Source: Flavobacteriaceae bacterium YJPT1-3
GTDB lineage: Bacteria > Bacteroidota > Bacteroidia > Flavobacteriales > Flavobacteriaceae
Length of the DNA stretch: 64,000 bases
Reading direction: 5' to 3'
Assembly (NCBI GenBank): GCA_029866965.1
Contig: CP123444.1
Span: 2,459,501 to 2,523,500, forward strand
Each line of letters starts with the position of its first letter. Positions within the stretch are counted from its first letter, which is position 1. The notes under the pieces were generated by a model. It worked only from the letters and a program-made list of their open reading frames with translations. It was not told where the DNA came from and searched no databases. Below are positions 34,405 through 43,589 of this stretch, piece after piece. Position numbers and translations under genes: made by a program.

Positions 34405-37242
34405 TTATTCTCCTTCTTCCGGCATTAAAATACCCAAAAAGTAATTGTCATCGAGATACTTCTTAGCCACGTCCTGAATGTCAGCTCCGGTCAAGTCGGA
34501 GACTGCCTGATCATAATTCAAAATACGACTGAGGTCTCTATCCTCCAGATCGGCCTGCACCATTTCCTGTAACCAGAATGCATTTTTCTGCAAGTTCTCC
34601 TTACGTTCTACGGTATAGGTTTCTTTGACCTTCTGGACATCTTTTGCTGTCGGCCCATCTTGTTTGATTTTCGCCACTTCTTGTAAGGCGGCTTCGACCA
34701 GTTTGTCTACATTCTCCGGGCCGCAGGGAAAGGAAATACTAAAGGTGACATTGGAAAAGGAGATTTTGCTCAATGTACCCCGGGCGCCTACGCCATAGAC
34801 GCCGCCTTCCTCTTCGCGAAGCTTTTCGATCAACTTGATGGAAAGTACTTCACCTAGTGCATCGATAGCAAGTGCTTCTTTAGGATCGTAGGTAGTTTCT
34901 TCTTCCCAGATGATCTGCACCAAACTCTTTGGATCAGTCCCTTTGCGAACGACTGTTTTTTGATACTCGTCTTTTCCTCTGAACTCCGTAGGTACGAAAT
35001 CTTCTCGATCCTCAGAGGCGGGTAGAGAGGCTAAATAATTTTTAGCCAATTCTTTGAGCTGAGCTTCGTCTATATTACCCACAAAGTAGAAGGTAAAGTC
35101 ACCGGCATTGGCGAAACGCTCCTGGTATTTCGCGAAAGCGAGCTCATAATTCTGAGCATCCATCTTTTCGGGCGTTGGGAATCCGGTGTAGTACGGATTG
35201 CCCTCGTTGCGAATCTTGCCCAGCTGATCCTGAAAATAGAACTGAGGATTAGCCATCAAGTTGCCCAGAAAGCTCTTTTGCTTCGCGATGAATGATCCGT
35301 AAGCTTCCTCATCTTTGTTCAGGTTGGTGAAATAGAGATGAATCATCTCAAAAAGGGTCTGTAGGTCCTTAGGTGCCGCTTGTCCGCTTAAGCCTTCGCT
35401 CAACCGACCGATACTCGGACGCACACTGACGATCTTGCCGCTCATCATTTTGGAAAGGTCCGTCGTAGAAAGTCCGGCGATACCTGCTTCTGCCAGACCC
35501 CCATTGGCGAAAACGGTTTGCTCGTATTCTTCCGGAGTATACAAGCTCCATCCCCCTTTGCTGGAGGCCTGAAATACGATCTCATCATTTTTAAAATCGG
35601 TTTTTTTATAGACTACTTTAGCGCCGTTGCTTAGCGTGAGCGTGGTCATTCCAAGTTCGTCGTCAGTGGATTCAGAAGTGATTGACCCGGGAACCGGAGC
35701 CTGCTCGATCAGGTTGGCTCGAAGGGCTTCATCTTCATATCCGGCGATCTCCATTTGCTGGACTTCCTGAAGTAGTGCGAGCACCTCTTCCTCTTTGACC
35801 AGCTCCAAACCATCTTTTTTCGGTCCGGTAAGAATGATCACCCGGTTGTCGTCATGAAGAAAATTATTGATGAGATCATTCACTTCGGTCAGTGCGATGC
35901 TCGGTAACAAAGCCTGCGTGGTTTCGTATTCCCAGGCCACACTCGGAATGGGTTCGTCATCTAGATAATGTTGTACGTATTGTCCAATCAGGCGGCCACT
36001 TTCCTGCTTATCACGGTCGTTGTAAGCTCGTTCTAAGCGCGCGAGAATTTCCTGTTTGGCGCGTTTAAATTCGCTTTCGCGAAAGCCATACCGCTTTACC
36101 CGTTCGTTCTCTTCAAGTAAAGCTTTAAGTCCGGTTAACTGTCCGTCTTCGCTCGTGTTTGCTATCGATTGATAAGCATTTTTACTTCTGGCATAAGTAC
36201 CTCCGTAGTAGGAGAAACCAAAAACAAAAGGTGGGTTGGCAGCATTGCGTCGCTCATTCAGGCGGTTGTTGATCATGGTGGAGAAGAGTTGCTTGGCCAG
36301 TTGCTCCTTATAATCGACTACCGTTTCTACTGTCGGGGCTTCATTGCGATCCTTATAGGCAATTTGCACCTGGGAGAACGCAGCCTCGGGATCAGCAGCA
36401 ATGGCGATCAAAGTTTCTTCGTGGTTCGGAAGGGGATAGGACTTGCGCTCTTCCGGATTTTTTGCTTTATTGATGGAGCTGAAATGCGATTTGATCTTTT
36501 TTTCCAACGTTTCCACATCCAGATCTCCCACAGCGATCACGGCCATAAGATCAGGACGGTACCAGGTCTTGTAGTAGTTGCGCAGTGCGTCATAACTAAA
36601 AGTTTCCAGATTTTCTTTGGTGCCTATAGGCAGACGTTCGGCATATTGAGAATTGTACATCAATTTGGGCAGGTACTCCTGCATCATGCGTTTGTCCGGA
36701 CCTAGTCCCAGACGGTATTCTTCTAGAACCACGCCGCGTTCACCATCAATGGCTTCTTCCGTCAGGGTGGTGTTGTGCGCCCAATCTTCGAGGATTTGAA
36801 AACCTTTCTCCAACTTTTCCGGATCATCACTTGGGATGGGGAGGATGTAAACGGTCTCATCAAAACTGGTGTAGGCGTTCAGGTCGGCTCCAAATTTTAC
36901 CCCGATGCTTTGTAAATAATCGACCAGATCATTTTTTTCAAAATTCTTGGTTCCGTTAAAGTTCATGTGCTCCATAAAGTGCGCAAGACCTTGCTGATCT
37001 TCATTTTCCATAATGGAACCAGCATTGACCACCAATCTAAGTTCTACCTTATCTTCCGGCTTTCCGTTATTTCGAATGTAGTAGGTGAGTCCGTTACTCA
37101 GGGTTCCGATCTTCACTTCTGGATCTACTGGTATTTTCTGCTCCTGGATGGGTGTAGACTTGCTGATGTCTTGAGCGGTCCCCAGAAAGCCCAGAAACCC
37201 TACAAATAGCAGCATGAACATTTTTCTTTTATTCATTTTCAT
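34405..37242 (-). CDS. M16 (insulinase/pitrilysin) zinc metallopeptidase
   Basis: 945 residues: signal peptide (MFMLLFVGFLGFLGTAQ), then two M16 halves. The first half keeps the inverted zinc motif HFMEH (residues 88-92) and a downstream glutamate in EAIDGERGVVLEEY; the second (from about 500) is the inactive clamshell partner. It is a periplasmic single-chain M16 peptidase, probably degrading peptides or presequence-like fragments. Two palindromes lie inside: one perfect (36073) and one core-only (35128). It has its own terminator. Confidence 0.94.
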   Translation of the reverse strand: MKMNKRKMFMLLFVGFLGFLGTAQDISKSTPIQEQKIPVDPEVKIGTLSNGLTYYIRNNGKPEDKVELRLVVNAGSIMENEDQQGLAHFMEHMNFNGTKNFEKNDLVDYLQSIGVKFGADLNAYTSFDETVYILPIPSDDPEKLEKGFQILEDWAHNTTLTEEAIDGERGVVLEEYRLGLGPDKRMMQEYLPKLMYNSQYAERLPIGTKENLETFSYDALRNYYKTWYRPDLMAVIAVGDLDVETLEKKIKSHFSSINKAKNPEERKSYPLPNHEETLIAIAADPEAAFSQVQIAYKDRNEAPTVETVVDYKEQLAKQLFSTMINNRLNERRNAANPPFVFGFSYYGGTYARSKNAYQSIANTSEDGQLTGLKALLEENERVKRYGFRESEFKRAKQEILARLERAYNDRDKQESGRLIGQYVQHYLDDEPIPSVAWEYETTQALLPSIALTEVNDLINNFLHDDNRVIILTGPKKDGLELVKEEEVLALLQEVQQMEIAGYEDEALRANLIEQAPVPGSITSESTDDELGMTTLTLSNGAKVVYKKTDFKNDEIVFQASSKGGWSLYTPEEYEQTVFANGGLAEAGIAGLSTTDLSKMMSGKIVSVRPSIGRLSEGLSGQAAPKDLQTLFEMIHLYFTNLNKDEEAYGSFIAKQKSFLGNLMANPQFYFQDQLGKIRNEGNPYYTGFPTPEKMDAQNYELAFAKYQERFANAGDFTFYFVGNIDEAQLKELAKNYLASLPASEDREDFVPTEFRGKDEYQKTVVRKGTDPKSLVQIIWEEETTYDPKEALAIDALGEVLSIKLIEKLREEEGGVYGVGARGTLSKISFSNVTFSISFPCGPENVDKLVEAALQEVAKIKQDGPTAKDVQKVKETYTVERKENLQKNAFWLQEMVQADLEDRDLSRILNYDQAVSDLTGADIQDVAKKYLDDNYFLGILMPEEGE
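35128..35137. repeat. Palindrome core TTTCGCGAAA (12/14)
   Basis: The 10-bp core plus an intact right GC arm, left arm TA. Inside the M16 gene, frame reading AFAKY. Confidence 0.85.
36073..36086. repeat. Palindrome copy, perfect
   Basis: GCTTTCGCGAAAGC inside the M16 gene, in a third frame, read as GFRES. Confidence 0.97.
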
Positions 37243-37281
37243 TTTTTAATGGTTTTATGTGTGTTTGTTAATGTATCCTTT

Positions 37282-38163
37282 TTATTTCCCTTTTTTAGCA
37301 CGGATCATCGCCTCTAATTGATCCCACATGGCTTCGGGAATTTGATTCAGTAAGTTGAACTGGCCGGCACCTTCCAGCCATTCGCCTCCATCAATAGTTA
37401 CAACTTCCCCGTTGATGTAGGCGGAGAAATCAGAGACGAGATAGGCAGCCAGATTAGCCAATTCCTGATGATCGCCAACGCGTCTTAAGGGGACTTTTTT
37501 AGACAGATCAAATTTATCCCTGAGATCTCCGGGAAGTAGGCGGTCCCAGGCCCCTTTGGTTGGGAAGGGTCCGGGAGCGATCGCATTGAATCGCATACCG
37601 TATTTCGCCCATTCCACCGCCAGTGATCGGGTCATGGCCAGTACTCCGGCTTTTGCTGTTGCGCTTGGTACCACATAGGCCGATCCGGTCCAGGCATAGG
37701 TGGTCACAATGTTGAGGACCGTTTTATTCTTTTCCTCCTTGTCGATCCAATGTTTACCAAAGGCCAGAGTACAATTTTTAGTCCCTTTCAACACAATATC
37801 GATGATGGTGTCAAAGGCATTAGCAGAAAGCCGCTCCGTAGGCGAGATGAAATTTCCGGCCGCATTGTTCAGCAAGATATCTACGGTTCCGAATGCCTCT
37901 ACGGCTCCTTGCAACATCTGTTCTACCTGATCGTAATGCCTGACATCACATTGCAGTGGTACCACACGTCCTCTGGTCTTTTCTTCAAGCTCTTGAGCAG
38001 TGGCTTTCAGCTTGTCTATGTTTCTGGAGGTGATGGCAACCTGAGCGCCTAGCTTTAAGAAGTATTCGGTCATTGATTTACCGAGGCCGCTTCCGCCACC
38101 GGTAACCACGATAGACTTCCCTTTTAAGGCGTCGTCTTTGAGCATGCTTTCTGTGTATTTCAT
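37282..38163 (-). CDS. SDR oxidoreductase, 2,4-dienoyl-CoA reductase-like
   Basis: 293 residues of the short-chain dehydrogenase fold: nucleotide loop VTGGGSGLGKSMTEYF (residues 20-35), LLNNAAGNFISPTERLS, and VPSATAKAGVLAMTRSLAVE. The usual catalytic YxxxK reads SxxxK here (Ser in place of Tyr), as in 2,4-dienoyl-CoA reductases rather than classical SDRs. NAIAPGPFPTKGAWDRLLPG also matches that group. Likely role: breakdown of unsaturated fatty acids. The first ATG (38163) or the one at 38145 could be the start. It lies downstream of the methylmalonyl-CoA mutase genes, consistent with acyl-CoA metabolism. Confidence 0.88.
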   Translation of the reverse strand: MKYTESMLKDDALKGKSIVVTGGGSGLGKSMTEYFLKLGAQVAITSRNIDKLKATAQELEEKTRGRVVPLQCDVRHYDQVEQMLQGAVEAFGTVDILLNNAAGNFISPTERLSANAFDTIIDIVLKGTKNCTLAFGKHWIDKEEKNKTVLNIVTTYAWTGSAYVVPSATAKAGVLAMTRSLAVEWAKYGMRFNAIAPGPFPTKGAWDRLLPGDLRDKFDLSKKVPLRRVGDHQELANLAAYLVSDFSAYINGEVVTIDGGEWLEGAGQFNLLNQIPEAMWDQLEAMIRAKKGK

Positions 38164-38250
38164 GGTGTTTCAGTTTTAATTAAAAACCGACTGCCACAGC
38201 AGTCGCAATATCGCTATGAATCTTCTCTCCAAATGAAAAAAGAAGGGTAA

Positions 38251-40380
38251 TTACTTAAATGAGGACAACAAAATATCCAATAATTCGATGGCCGCCTGAC
38301 TGATTTTTGTTCCAGGTCCGAATACGGCTATAGCCCCTGCTTCAAATAAATAGGAATAATCCTGAGTGGGGATCACCCCGCCAACAATCACCATGATATC
38401 CGGACGGCCTTGTTCTTTTAAAGCCTGGATCACTTGGGGTACCAAGGTTTTATGTCCGCCGGCCAGGGAGGACACGCCCAAGATGTGCACATCATTTTCA
38501 ACCGCTTGTTTGGCGGCTTCCTGAGGGGTTTGAAACAACGGACCGATATCGACATCAAAGCCTACATCGGCATAGCCGGTTGCGACCACTTTGGCACCCC
38601 GGTCATGTCCGTCCTGTCCCATCTTGGCAATCATGATCCGCGGCCTGCGGCCTTCCAGTTCCGCGAATTCATTCGCTTTTTGTCTTGCGGTTTTGAAACT
38701 ACTGTCGTCTTTCACAGCTTTGCTATATACTCCACTAAATGATTTGATCTCTGCCTGATGTCGTCCGTAAACACGCTCCAGAGCAGCAGATATCTCTCCT
38801 AAGGTAGCTCTTTCCCGGGCGGCTTCCACGGCTAGTGCCAGTAAATTTTCCTGGCCTTCGCGAGCCGCTGTTTTCAAAACCTCCAATTTTTGTTGAACAA
38901 CTTTTTCTTTCCGATCTTTCTTCAACTGCTCCAGGCGGTTCAATTGAGAAGCACGCACTGCATCATTATCCACTTCCAGGATTTGCATTTCTTCTTCCTC
39001 AGGTAGCTGGTACTTGTTGACTCCCACAATGACGTCCTGATTGCTGTCAATTCGCGCTTGTTTACGCGCCGCAGCTTCTTCAATACGCAATTTAGGAATG
39101 CCGGCTTCAATCGCTTTTGTCATTCCGCCCAGCGCTTCTACCTCTTCCATCAGTTCCCAGGCGCGTTGTGCAATCTGATCGGTGAGGCTTTCCACATAAT
39201 AGCTCCCCGCCCAGGGGTCTACCGTACGCGTTATTTCTGTTTCCTCCTGAAGAATCAATTGCGTGTTCCGGGCGATACGCGCACTGAAGTCTGTAGGTAA
39301 AGCAATGGCCTCGTCCAGGGCATTGGTATGCAGGCTTTGGGTCCCGCCAAATACCGCTGCGGCAGCCTCAATGCAGGTCCGGGCCACATTGTTAAAAGGG
39401 TCCTGAGCTGCCAGGCTCCATCCACTGGTCTGGCAGTGGGTGCGTAAGGCCATGGACTTTGGATTCTTGGGGTTGAATTGGGCTACTAACTTAGCCCAGA
39501 GCATACGGGCCGCGCGCATTTTGGCGATTTCCATAAAATGATTCATACCAATTCCCCAAAAGAAACTCAGGCGGGGCGCAAACTGATCGATCTCCATGCC
39601 CGCCTTGAGTCCGGTGCGAATGTATTCGAGGCCATCAGCCAGGGTATATGCCAACTCGATTTCCGCAGTAGCGCCGGCCTCTTGCATATGATAGCCCGAA
39701 ATGGAAATCGAATTGAATTTAGGCATGTACCGAGCCGTATATTCAAAAATATCCGCGATCAGCTTCATGGAGGGTTCCGGTGGATAGATATAGGTGTTTC
39801 GCACCATAAATTCTTTCAGAATGTCATTCTGAATGGTTCCTGATAAGGCTTTAGGAGATACCCCTTGTTCTTCGGCAGCCACAATATAGAAAGCCATGAT
39901 GGGCAAAACAGCTCCGTTCATGGTCATGGATACGGACATTTTATCCAAGGGGATACCTTCAAAAAGAACTTTCATATCCTCTACAGAATCAATAGCTACT
40001 CCGGCTTTGCCCACATCGCCCTGTACCCGTTCATGATCACTATCATAGCCGCGATGGGTAGCCAGGTCGAAGGCTACAGAAAGTCCTTTCTGTCCGGCTT
40101 TCAGATTGCGACGGTAAAAGGCATTGCTTTCTGCTGCTGTCGAAAAACCCGCATACTGGCGGATAGTCCAGGGACGCTTCACGTACATGGTGGAGTAGGG
40201 ACCTCGCAGGTAAGGCGGAATCCCGGCTACAAAATCGAGGTGTTCCAGAGATTCGATATCTTCGGGATCGTATTCCTTGTGCCGATCGCTTTGACTCTCC
40301 GTCATTGGCACTTTAGGGGGTGAAGACTTTGATCTCCCCGGATGCTCAACAGTAATGTGCTGTACGTCAACTCTACTCAT
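38251..40380 (-). CDS. mutB: Methylmalonyl-CoA mutase large (catalytic) subunit
   Basis: 709 residues from the ATG at 40380. The frame is open to 40473, but that part overlaps the lipoprotein gene and is not family-like. It catalyses the B12-dependent interconversion of succinyl-CoA and methylmalonyl-CoA. The TIM-barrel part has [34 protein letters not shown] and [11 protein letters not shown]. The C-terminal cobalamin-binding domain has [12 protein letters not shown] with the cobalt-ligating histidine near residue 592, and GPGTKI. It overlaps the end of the lipoprotein gene by 8 bp. Confidence 0.96.
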   Translation of the reverse strand: MSRVDVQHITVEHPGRSKSSPPKVPMTESQSDRHKEYDPEDIESLEHLDFVAGIPPYLRGPYSTMYVKRPWTIRQYAGFSTAAESNAFYRRNLKAGQKGLSVAFDLATHRGYDSDHERVQGDVGKAGVAIDSVEDMKVLFEGIPLDKMSVSMTMNGAVLPIMAFYIVAAEEQGVSPKALSGTIQNDILKEFMVRNTYIYPPEPSMKLIADIFEYTARYMPKFNSISISGYHMQEAGATAEIELAYTLADGLEYIRTGLKAGMEIDQFAPRLSFFWGIGMNHFMEIAKMRAARMLWAKLVAQFNPKNPKSMALRTHCQTSGWSLAAQDPFNNVARTCIEAAAAVFGGTQSLHTNALDEAIALPTDFSARIARNTQLILQEETEITRTVDPWAGSYYVESLTDQIAQRAWELMEEVEALGGMTKAIEAGIPKLRIEEAAARKQARIDSNQDVIVGVNKYQLPEEEEMQILEVDNDAVRASQLNRLEQLKKDRKEKVVQQKLEVLKTAAREGQENLLALAVEAARERATLGEISAALERVYGRHQAEIKSFSGVYSKAVKDDSSFKTARQKANEFAELEGRRPRIMIAKMGQDGHDRGAKVVATGYADVGFDVDIGPLFQTPQEAAKQAVENDVHILGVSSLAGGHKTLVPQVIQALKEQGRPDIMVIVGGVIPTQDYSYLFEAGAIAVFGPGTKISQAAIELLDILLSSFK

Positions 40381-41011
40381 CAGTTTGTGGCTGTTTCGGA
40401 CGTTCCAGGTCATAGAGGTAATTGTAAAATCCATCGAAGGCGAGGTAGGTCGCCAGATAAGGATCTTCCACAAACCGCAGGGTGTGTTTGGTCATGATAG
40501 GTCGGAGTACTTTCGGTCCCAGACTATTGGCCTGATCGAGCTTGTCGTACACTTCTTTGATTTCTTCATGTTTAAAATTGTCTTGTAAACATTGCATCAA
40601 AGGATGATCGTAATTCAGATTACTTCTGATCCCGTCAGGATTCCATAAGCCTTCTACCTTTTTCAATTCTTCCAGGAGCATCCAGCTGTGCGGAGAAGCG
40701 ATCTCCTGATAACGGGCTACTCCGTCCAGGCCTCCCCATACAAATTCGCGAAAGCCTGTGGCCAGATCTTTTCTAATGAAACCGCCGTAATCTCTCCCGT
40801 AATAATTGGTGATGTCGTTTTGAAATGACCAGACGGCCTCTTTGAGCAAGTCAGGATCTATAGCATCCTGCCCCCCGGAATAAGCGCTGCATTCTACCGG
40901 ATAGGGCATGTCTTGAAACTGATAGGTGATATCCGACTTTTTGTCTTGAGAACAGCTGATTCCGAGAATAAATAAACAAATAATTAAAAGTGACTTTATT
41001 TTTATCATCAT
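40373..41011 (-). CDS. Lipoprotein of unknown function between mutA and mutB
   Basis: 212 residues with signal and lipobox ILGISC near residues 16-21, so anchored to a membrane on the non-cytosolic side. The mature part is acidic and aromatic-rich ([32 protein letters not shown]), with no family I recognise. It overlaps the mutA stop by 4 bp and the mutB start by 8 bp, so it is expressed together with both subunits of a cytosolic enzyme. That an exported lipoprotein is coupled between two mutase subunits is odd. Confidence 0.85.
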   Translation of the reverse strand: MMIKIKSLLIICLFILGISCSQDKKSDITYQFQDMPYPVECSAYSGGQDAIDPDLLKEAVWSFQNDITNYYGRDYGGFIRKDLATGFREFVWGGLDGVARYQEIASPHSWMLLEELKKVEGLWNPDGIRSNLNYDHPLMQCLQDNFKHEEIKEVYDKLDQANSLGPKVLRPIMTKHTLRFVEDPYLATYLAFDGFYNYLYDLERPKQPQTDE

Positions 41012-42387
41012 GATTCTTGTGCTAATCGTTCTTGTTCCAGAGCTTCTGATAATCTTCTCTGAATTATGGGTTCAATCAGGGTTTTAGTATTGCGTTTTTT
41101 AAGGAAGGGATACAACTCCAATTCCTGTTTCATGCGATCTTGCGGATTTTTATGTTTGTTGCTTCCAATCAACACTTTTTGTCCGATATCGAATCGTTTT
41201 TGCTCCTTTTCAGCTTCTTCTTTGATCTTTCTTTGAATTTCGCCAGCGTGCAAGCGATCGATCAATCCTCCGGCTTTTTCAATGGCCTTATAGATGGGGA
41301 GTGTCTTTTGAATGAGTTCGTGGGTCATGGCTTCAATATAGTAGGTGCCGTCTGCGGGATTTTTAACTGCATCCAAATAACTTTCTTCCCGGAGTATGAG
41401 TAATTGATTACGAGCGATACGCTGCCCGAATTCATTGGTTTTGTGATACAGGCTATCATAGGCCTGAGTCAGAATGACATCGGCTCCACCCAGTGCTGCG
41501 CTCATGTACTCCGTAGTGGTGCGGATCATGTTGGTGTTATAATCGTAAATGGATTTATTCCGTTTTGCGGGCGTAGCGATAAGATGCAGGTCTTCTCGAA
41601 GCTGAAATTCTTTAGCAACCGATTGATACAGTAGGCGTAAAGCTCGAAGCTTGGCGATTTCGAAAAAATAATTCCCGCCACAAGCAACCTGAAAACTCAA
41701 TAACGGATTTGCTTCAGCCTTTGCGCCACGCGAATACAGGACATTCAAATATTCAGTAGCGTGGGCAAGACCGTAGGCCAGTTGCTGTACTGCGTTTGCT
41801 CCTGCATCGGCGTACTGATCCATTCGAATAGTGAATGCGCTCTTCATTTCCGATTGATCGCTCCAGTAGCTGATCTCTTCTAAGTCTTTTGATCGCGAAT
41901 GGTTCCAATTTCCGGTAGAAACCAAATTGCCGATCGGATCGTGGAGTAGATAAACGGGGTATTTGTGTTCCTGGATAAAGCTTTGAAAGTCCTTTATAAA
42001 AAGTTCATCACGAAAGGAGCACTGAAAATACAGGGGTGTTTTTTCAGGAATGTCAATCAGTAATTTTTCAATATCAAACGCTTTCTCCGCAATAAAGAAG
42101 AGGGATTCTGTTCCTCTTTCCAGATTTTCAAGGGCTACCTTATTGGCGATCTTTTCGTTTAAAATAAAGAAGGATTCACCAATGTTCCAATGTTCCGGAT
42201 GGCCGGGTATCGGTCCGAGGGGTTCGAATGAATCCCGATGGTAGAATGGTTTTACATGCACCCCCTCAGGACTGCTCCAAACGAGTTCCTCATTATAATC
42301 GGCGCCTTGAAGATCCATCTGGATCTTTTGTTTAAAGGCTTTTGCTGAAACCGGGTCAAAATCGGTGAACAAGGACGTATTACTCAT
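41008..42387 (-). CDS. mutA: Methylmalonyl-CoA mutase small subunit
   Basis: 459 residues from the ATG at 42387, which overlaps the FtsB-like gene's stop by 8 bp; the frame is open to 42417. It resembles the TIM-barrel half of the large subunit (MDLQGADYNEELVWSSPEGV, ACGGNYFFEIAKLRALRLLY, TYYIEAMTHELIQKTLPIY). It ends before any cobalamin domain, and the DxHxxG motif is absent, so it is the non-catalytic partner. At about 460 residues it is shorter than the roughly 600-residue actinobacterial MutA. Confidence 0.93.
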   Translation of the reverse strand: MSNTSLFTDFDPVSAKAFKQKIQMDLQGADYNEELVWSSPEGVHVKPFYHRDSFEPLGPIPGHPEHWNIGESFFILNEKIANKVALENLERGTESLFFIAEKAFDIEKLLIDIPEKTPLYFQCSFRDELFIKDFQSFIQEHKYPVYLLHDPIGNLVSTGNWNHSRSKDLEEISYWSDQSEMKSAFTIRMDQYADAGANAVQQLAYGLAHATEYLNVLYSRGAKAEANPLLSFQVACGGNYFFEIAKLRALRLLYQSVAKEFQLREDLHLIATPAKRNKSIYDYNTNMIRTTTEYMSAALGGADVILTQAYDSLYHKTNEFGQRIARNQLLILREESYLDAVKNPADGTYYIEAMTHELIQKTLPIYKAIEKAGGLIDRLHAGEIQRKIKEEAEKEQKRFDIGQKVLIGSNKHKNPQDRMKQELELYPFLKKRNTKTLIEPIIQRRLSEALEQERLAQES

Positions 42388-42712
42388 TTTTTTGAGGGAT
42401 GCTATCTTCGTATTCAATGATAAAGACTTCTTCGCCTTCTTTCTTCATATAGTATTCTTCTCGGGCAAATCGTTCCAGTTCGTTACTGTCTTTTAGACGC
42501 TCAATTTGCTCACGATCACTGCTGATCTCTTCTTCAAAATATTCTTTGTTGCCTTCCAATTTATCAATTTCATCATTTAGTTCTTTATGGATCAACCAGG
42601 AATTTCCGTCAAAGAAAAGCATCCATACGCCAAACCCCAGCAGAATGAGCACATATTTATTAGCGATCACTTTAAACCAGGTCTTTTCTTTTAAAGATTG
42701 GAACAGCGGCAT
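42380..42712 (-). CDS. FtsB/DivIC-family septum formation initiator
   Basis: 110 residues: a short cytosolic start, one span at about 18-36 (YVLILLGFGVWMLFFDG), then a periplasmic coiled coil (LNDEIDKLEGNKEYFEEEIS to LKDSNELERFAREEYYMKKE). This is the FtsB/DivIC shape, with the conserved ERxAREEYxMKK end. It stabilises the divisome with FtsL and FtsQ. It overlaps udk by 1 bp and mutA by 8 bp. Confidence 0.9.
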   Translation of the reverse strand: MPLFQSLKEKTWFKVIANKYVLILLGFGVWMLFFDGNSWLIHKELNDEIDKLEGNKEYFEEEISSDREQIERLKDSNELERFAREEYYMKKEGEEVFIIEYEDSIPQKNE

Positions 42713-43326
42713 CAGGATAGGGCTATCTTTTCATTAATAATGGTTTGCAATACACTCACAGCAACCGTATTGTAACGATTGTTAGGAATAATCAGATCGG
42801 CAAATTCTTTGGTAGGTTCAATGAATTGAAGATGCATGGGTTTTAAGGTCTCCTGATACCGACTTAACACTTCATCAAGGTCCCGTCCGCGCTCTTTTAT
42901 ATCTCGTTTCAGTCGGCGTATGAGTCGTTCGTCACTGTCAGCATGGACAAAGATCTTGATGTCCATCAAATCCCGGATTTCTTTCTGCGTCAAAATGAGA
43001 ATGCCCTCAACAATCATCACCTTGCGGGGGGCAGTGGTGATGGTTTTCTTAGTGCGGTTGTGCTCCACAAAGGAATACACCGGTTGTTCAATGGACTGTC
43101 CACTGCGCAAGGTTTTTAAGTGAGAGGCAAGTAAGTCAAAGTCTATGGCTTGCGGGTGATCAAAGTTGATCTGAACCCGCTCCTCATAGGAGAGGTGAGA
43201 GGTATCTTTATAATAAGAATCTTGAGATACGACAACCACCTCTCCTTCCGGCAATTGCTCCACAATTTGATTGACCACGGTTGTTTTTCCGCAGCCGGTT
43301 CCTCCTGCAATACCGATGATAAGCAT
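42712..43326 (-). CDS. udk: Uridine kinase
   Basis: 204 residues. Pyrimidine-salvage kinase making UMP/CMP from uridine/cytidine. P-loop GIAGGTGCGKTTVVNQI (residues 5-21), SQDSYYKDTSHLSYEERV, NFDHPQAIDFDLL and VEGILILTQKEIRDLMDIKI. Heads the udk - ftsB-like - mutA - lipoprotein - mutB run, whose genes overlap or nearly overlap throughout. Confidence 0.96.
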   Translation of the reverse strand: MLIIGIAGGTGCGKTTVVNQIVEQLPEGEVVVVSQDSYYKDTSHLSYEERVQINFDHPQAIDFDLLASHLKTLRSGQSIEQPVYSFVEHNRTKKTITTAPRKVMIVEGILILTQKEIRDLMDIKIFVHADSDERLIRRLKRDIKERGRDLDEVLSRYQETLKPMHLQFIEPTKEFADLIIPNNRYNTVAVSVLQTIINEKIALS

Positions 43327-43383
43327 AGCTCGTTTACTTTGTCACAAATTTAGGAAAACACGACCGTACATCGGTTGGATTTC

Positions 43384-43397
43384 GCTTTCGCGAAAGC
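43384..43397. repeat. Palindrome copy, perfect, intergenic
   Basis: GCTTTCGCGAAAGC in the 263-bp space between udk and the symporter gene. The rest of that space holds no gene; a weak TATATTTA -7 box for the symporter lies at 43565-43572. Confidence 0.97.
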
Positions 43398-43589
43398 AGA
43401 ATCTAAAAAATAATCAGTACGGACTTCTAAGCGTTTTGGTTTCAGGCGTCTGGGGGAGGTACTTAACCACAGAAGTTTCCTAGCTCTGTTCACTGCAGTG
43501 GTGCACTTTAGATCAAACGGAGGCTTAAAAAAGAGTTTAAAAGCATTCTTTAAAATCTATTCCTATATTTAGCAAACTAAAACCAACCC

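Noticed and set aside
34812-34823. CTTCGCGAAG as a palindrome family member
   Set aside because: It keeps TTCGCGAA but not the TTTCGCGAAA core; it is counted as chance, as are TCGCGAGAAGC at 5724 and TTCGCGAAAG at 61690.
38251-40473. 740-residue mutB starting at 40473
   Set aside because: The first 31 residues overlap the lipoprotein gene and do not resemble the family; the start at 40380 is used.
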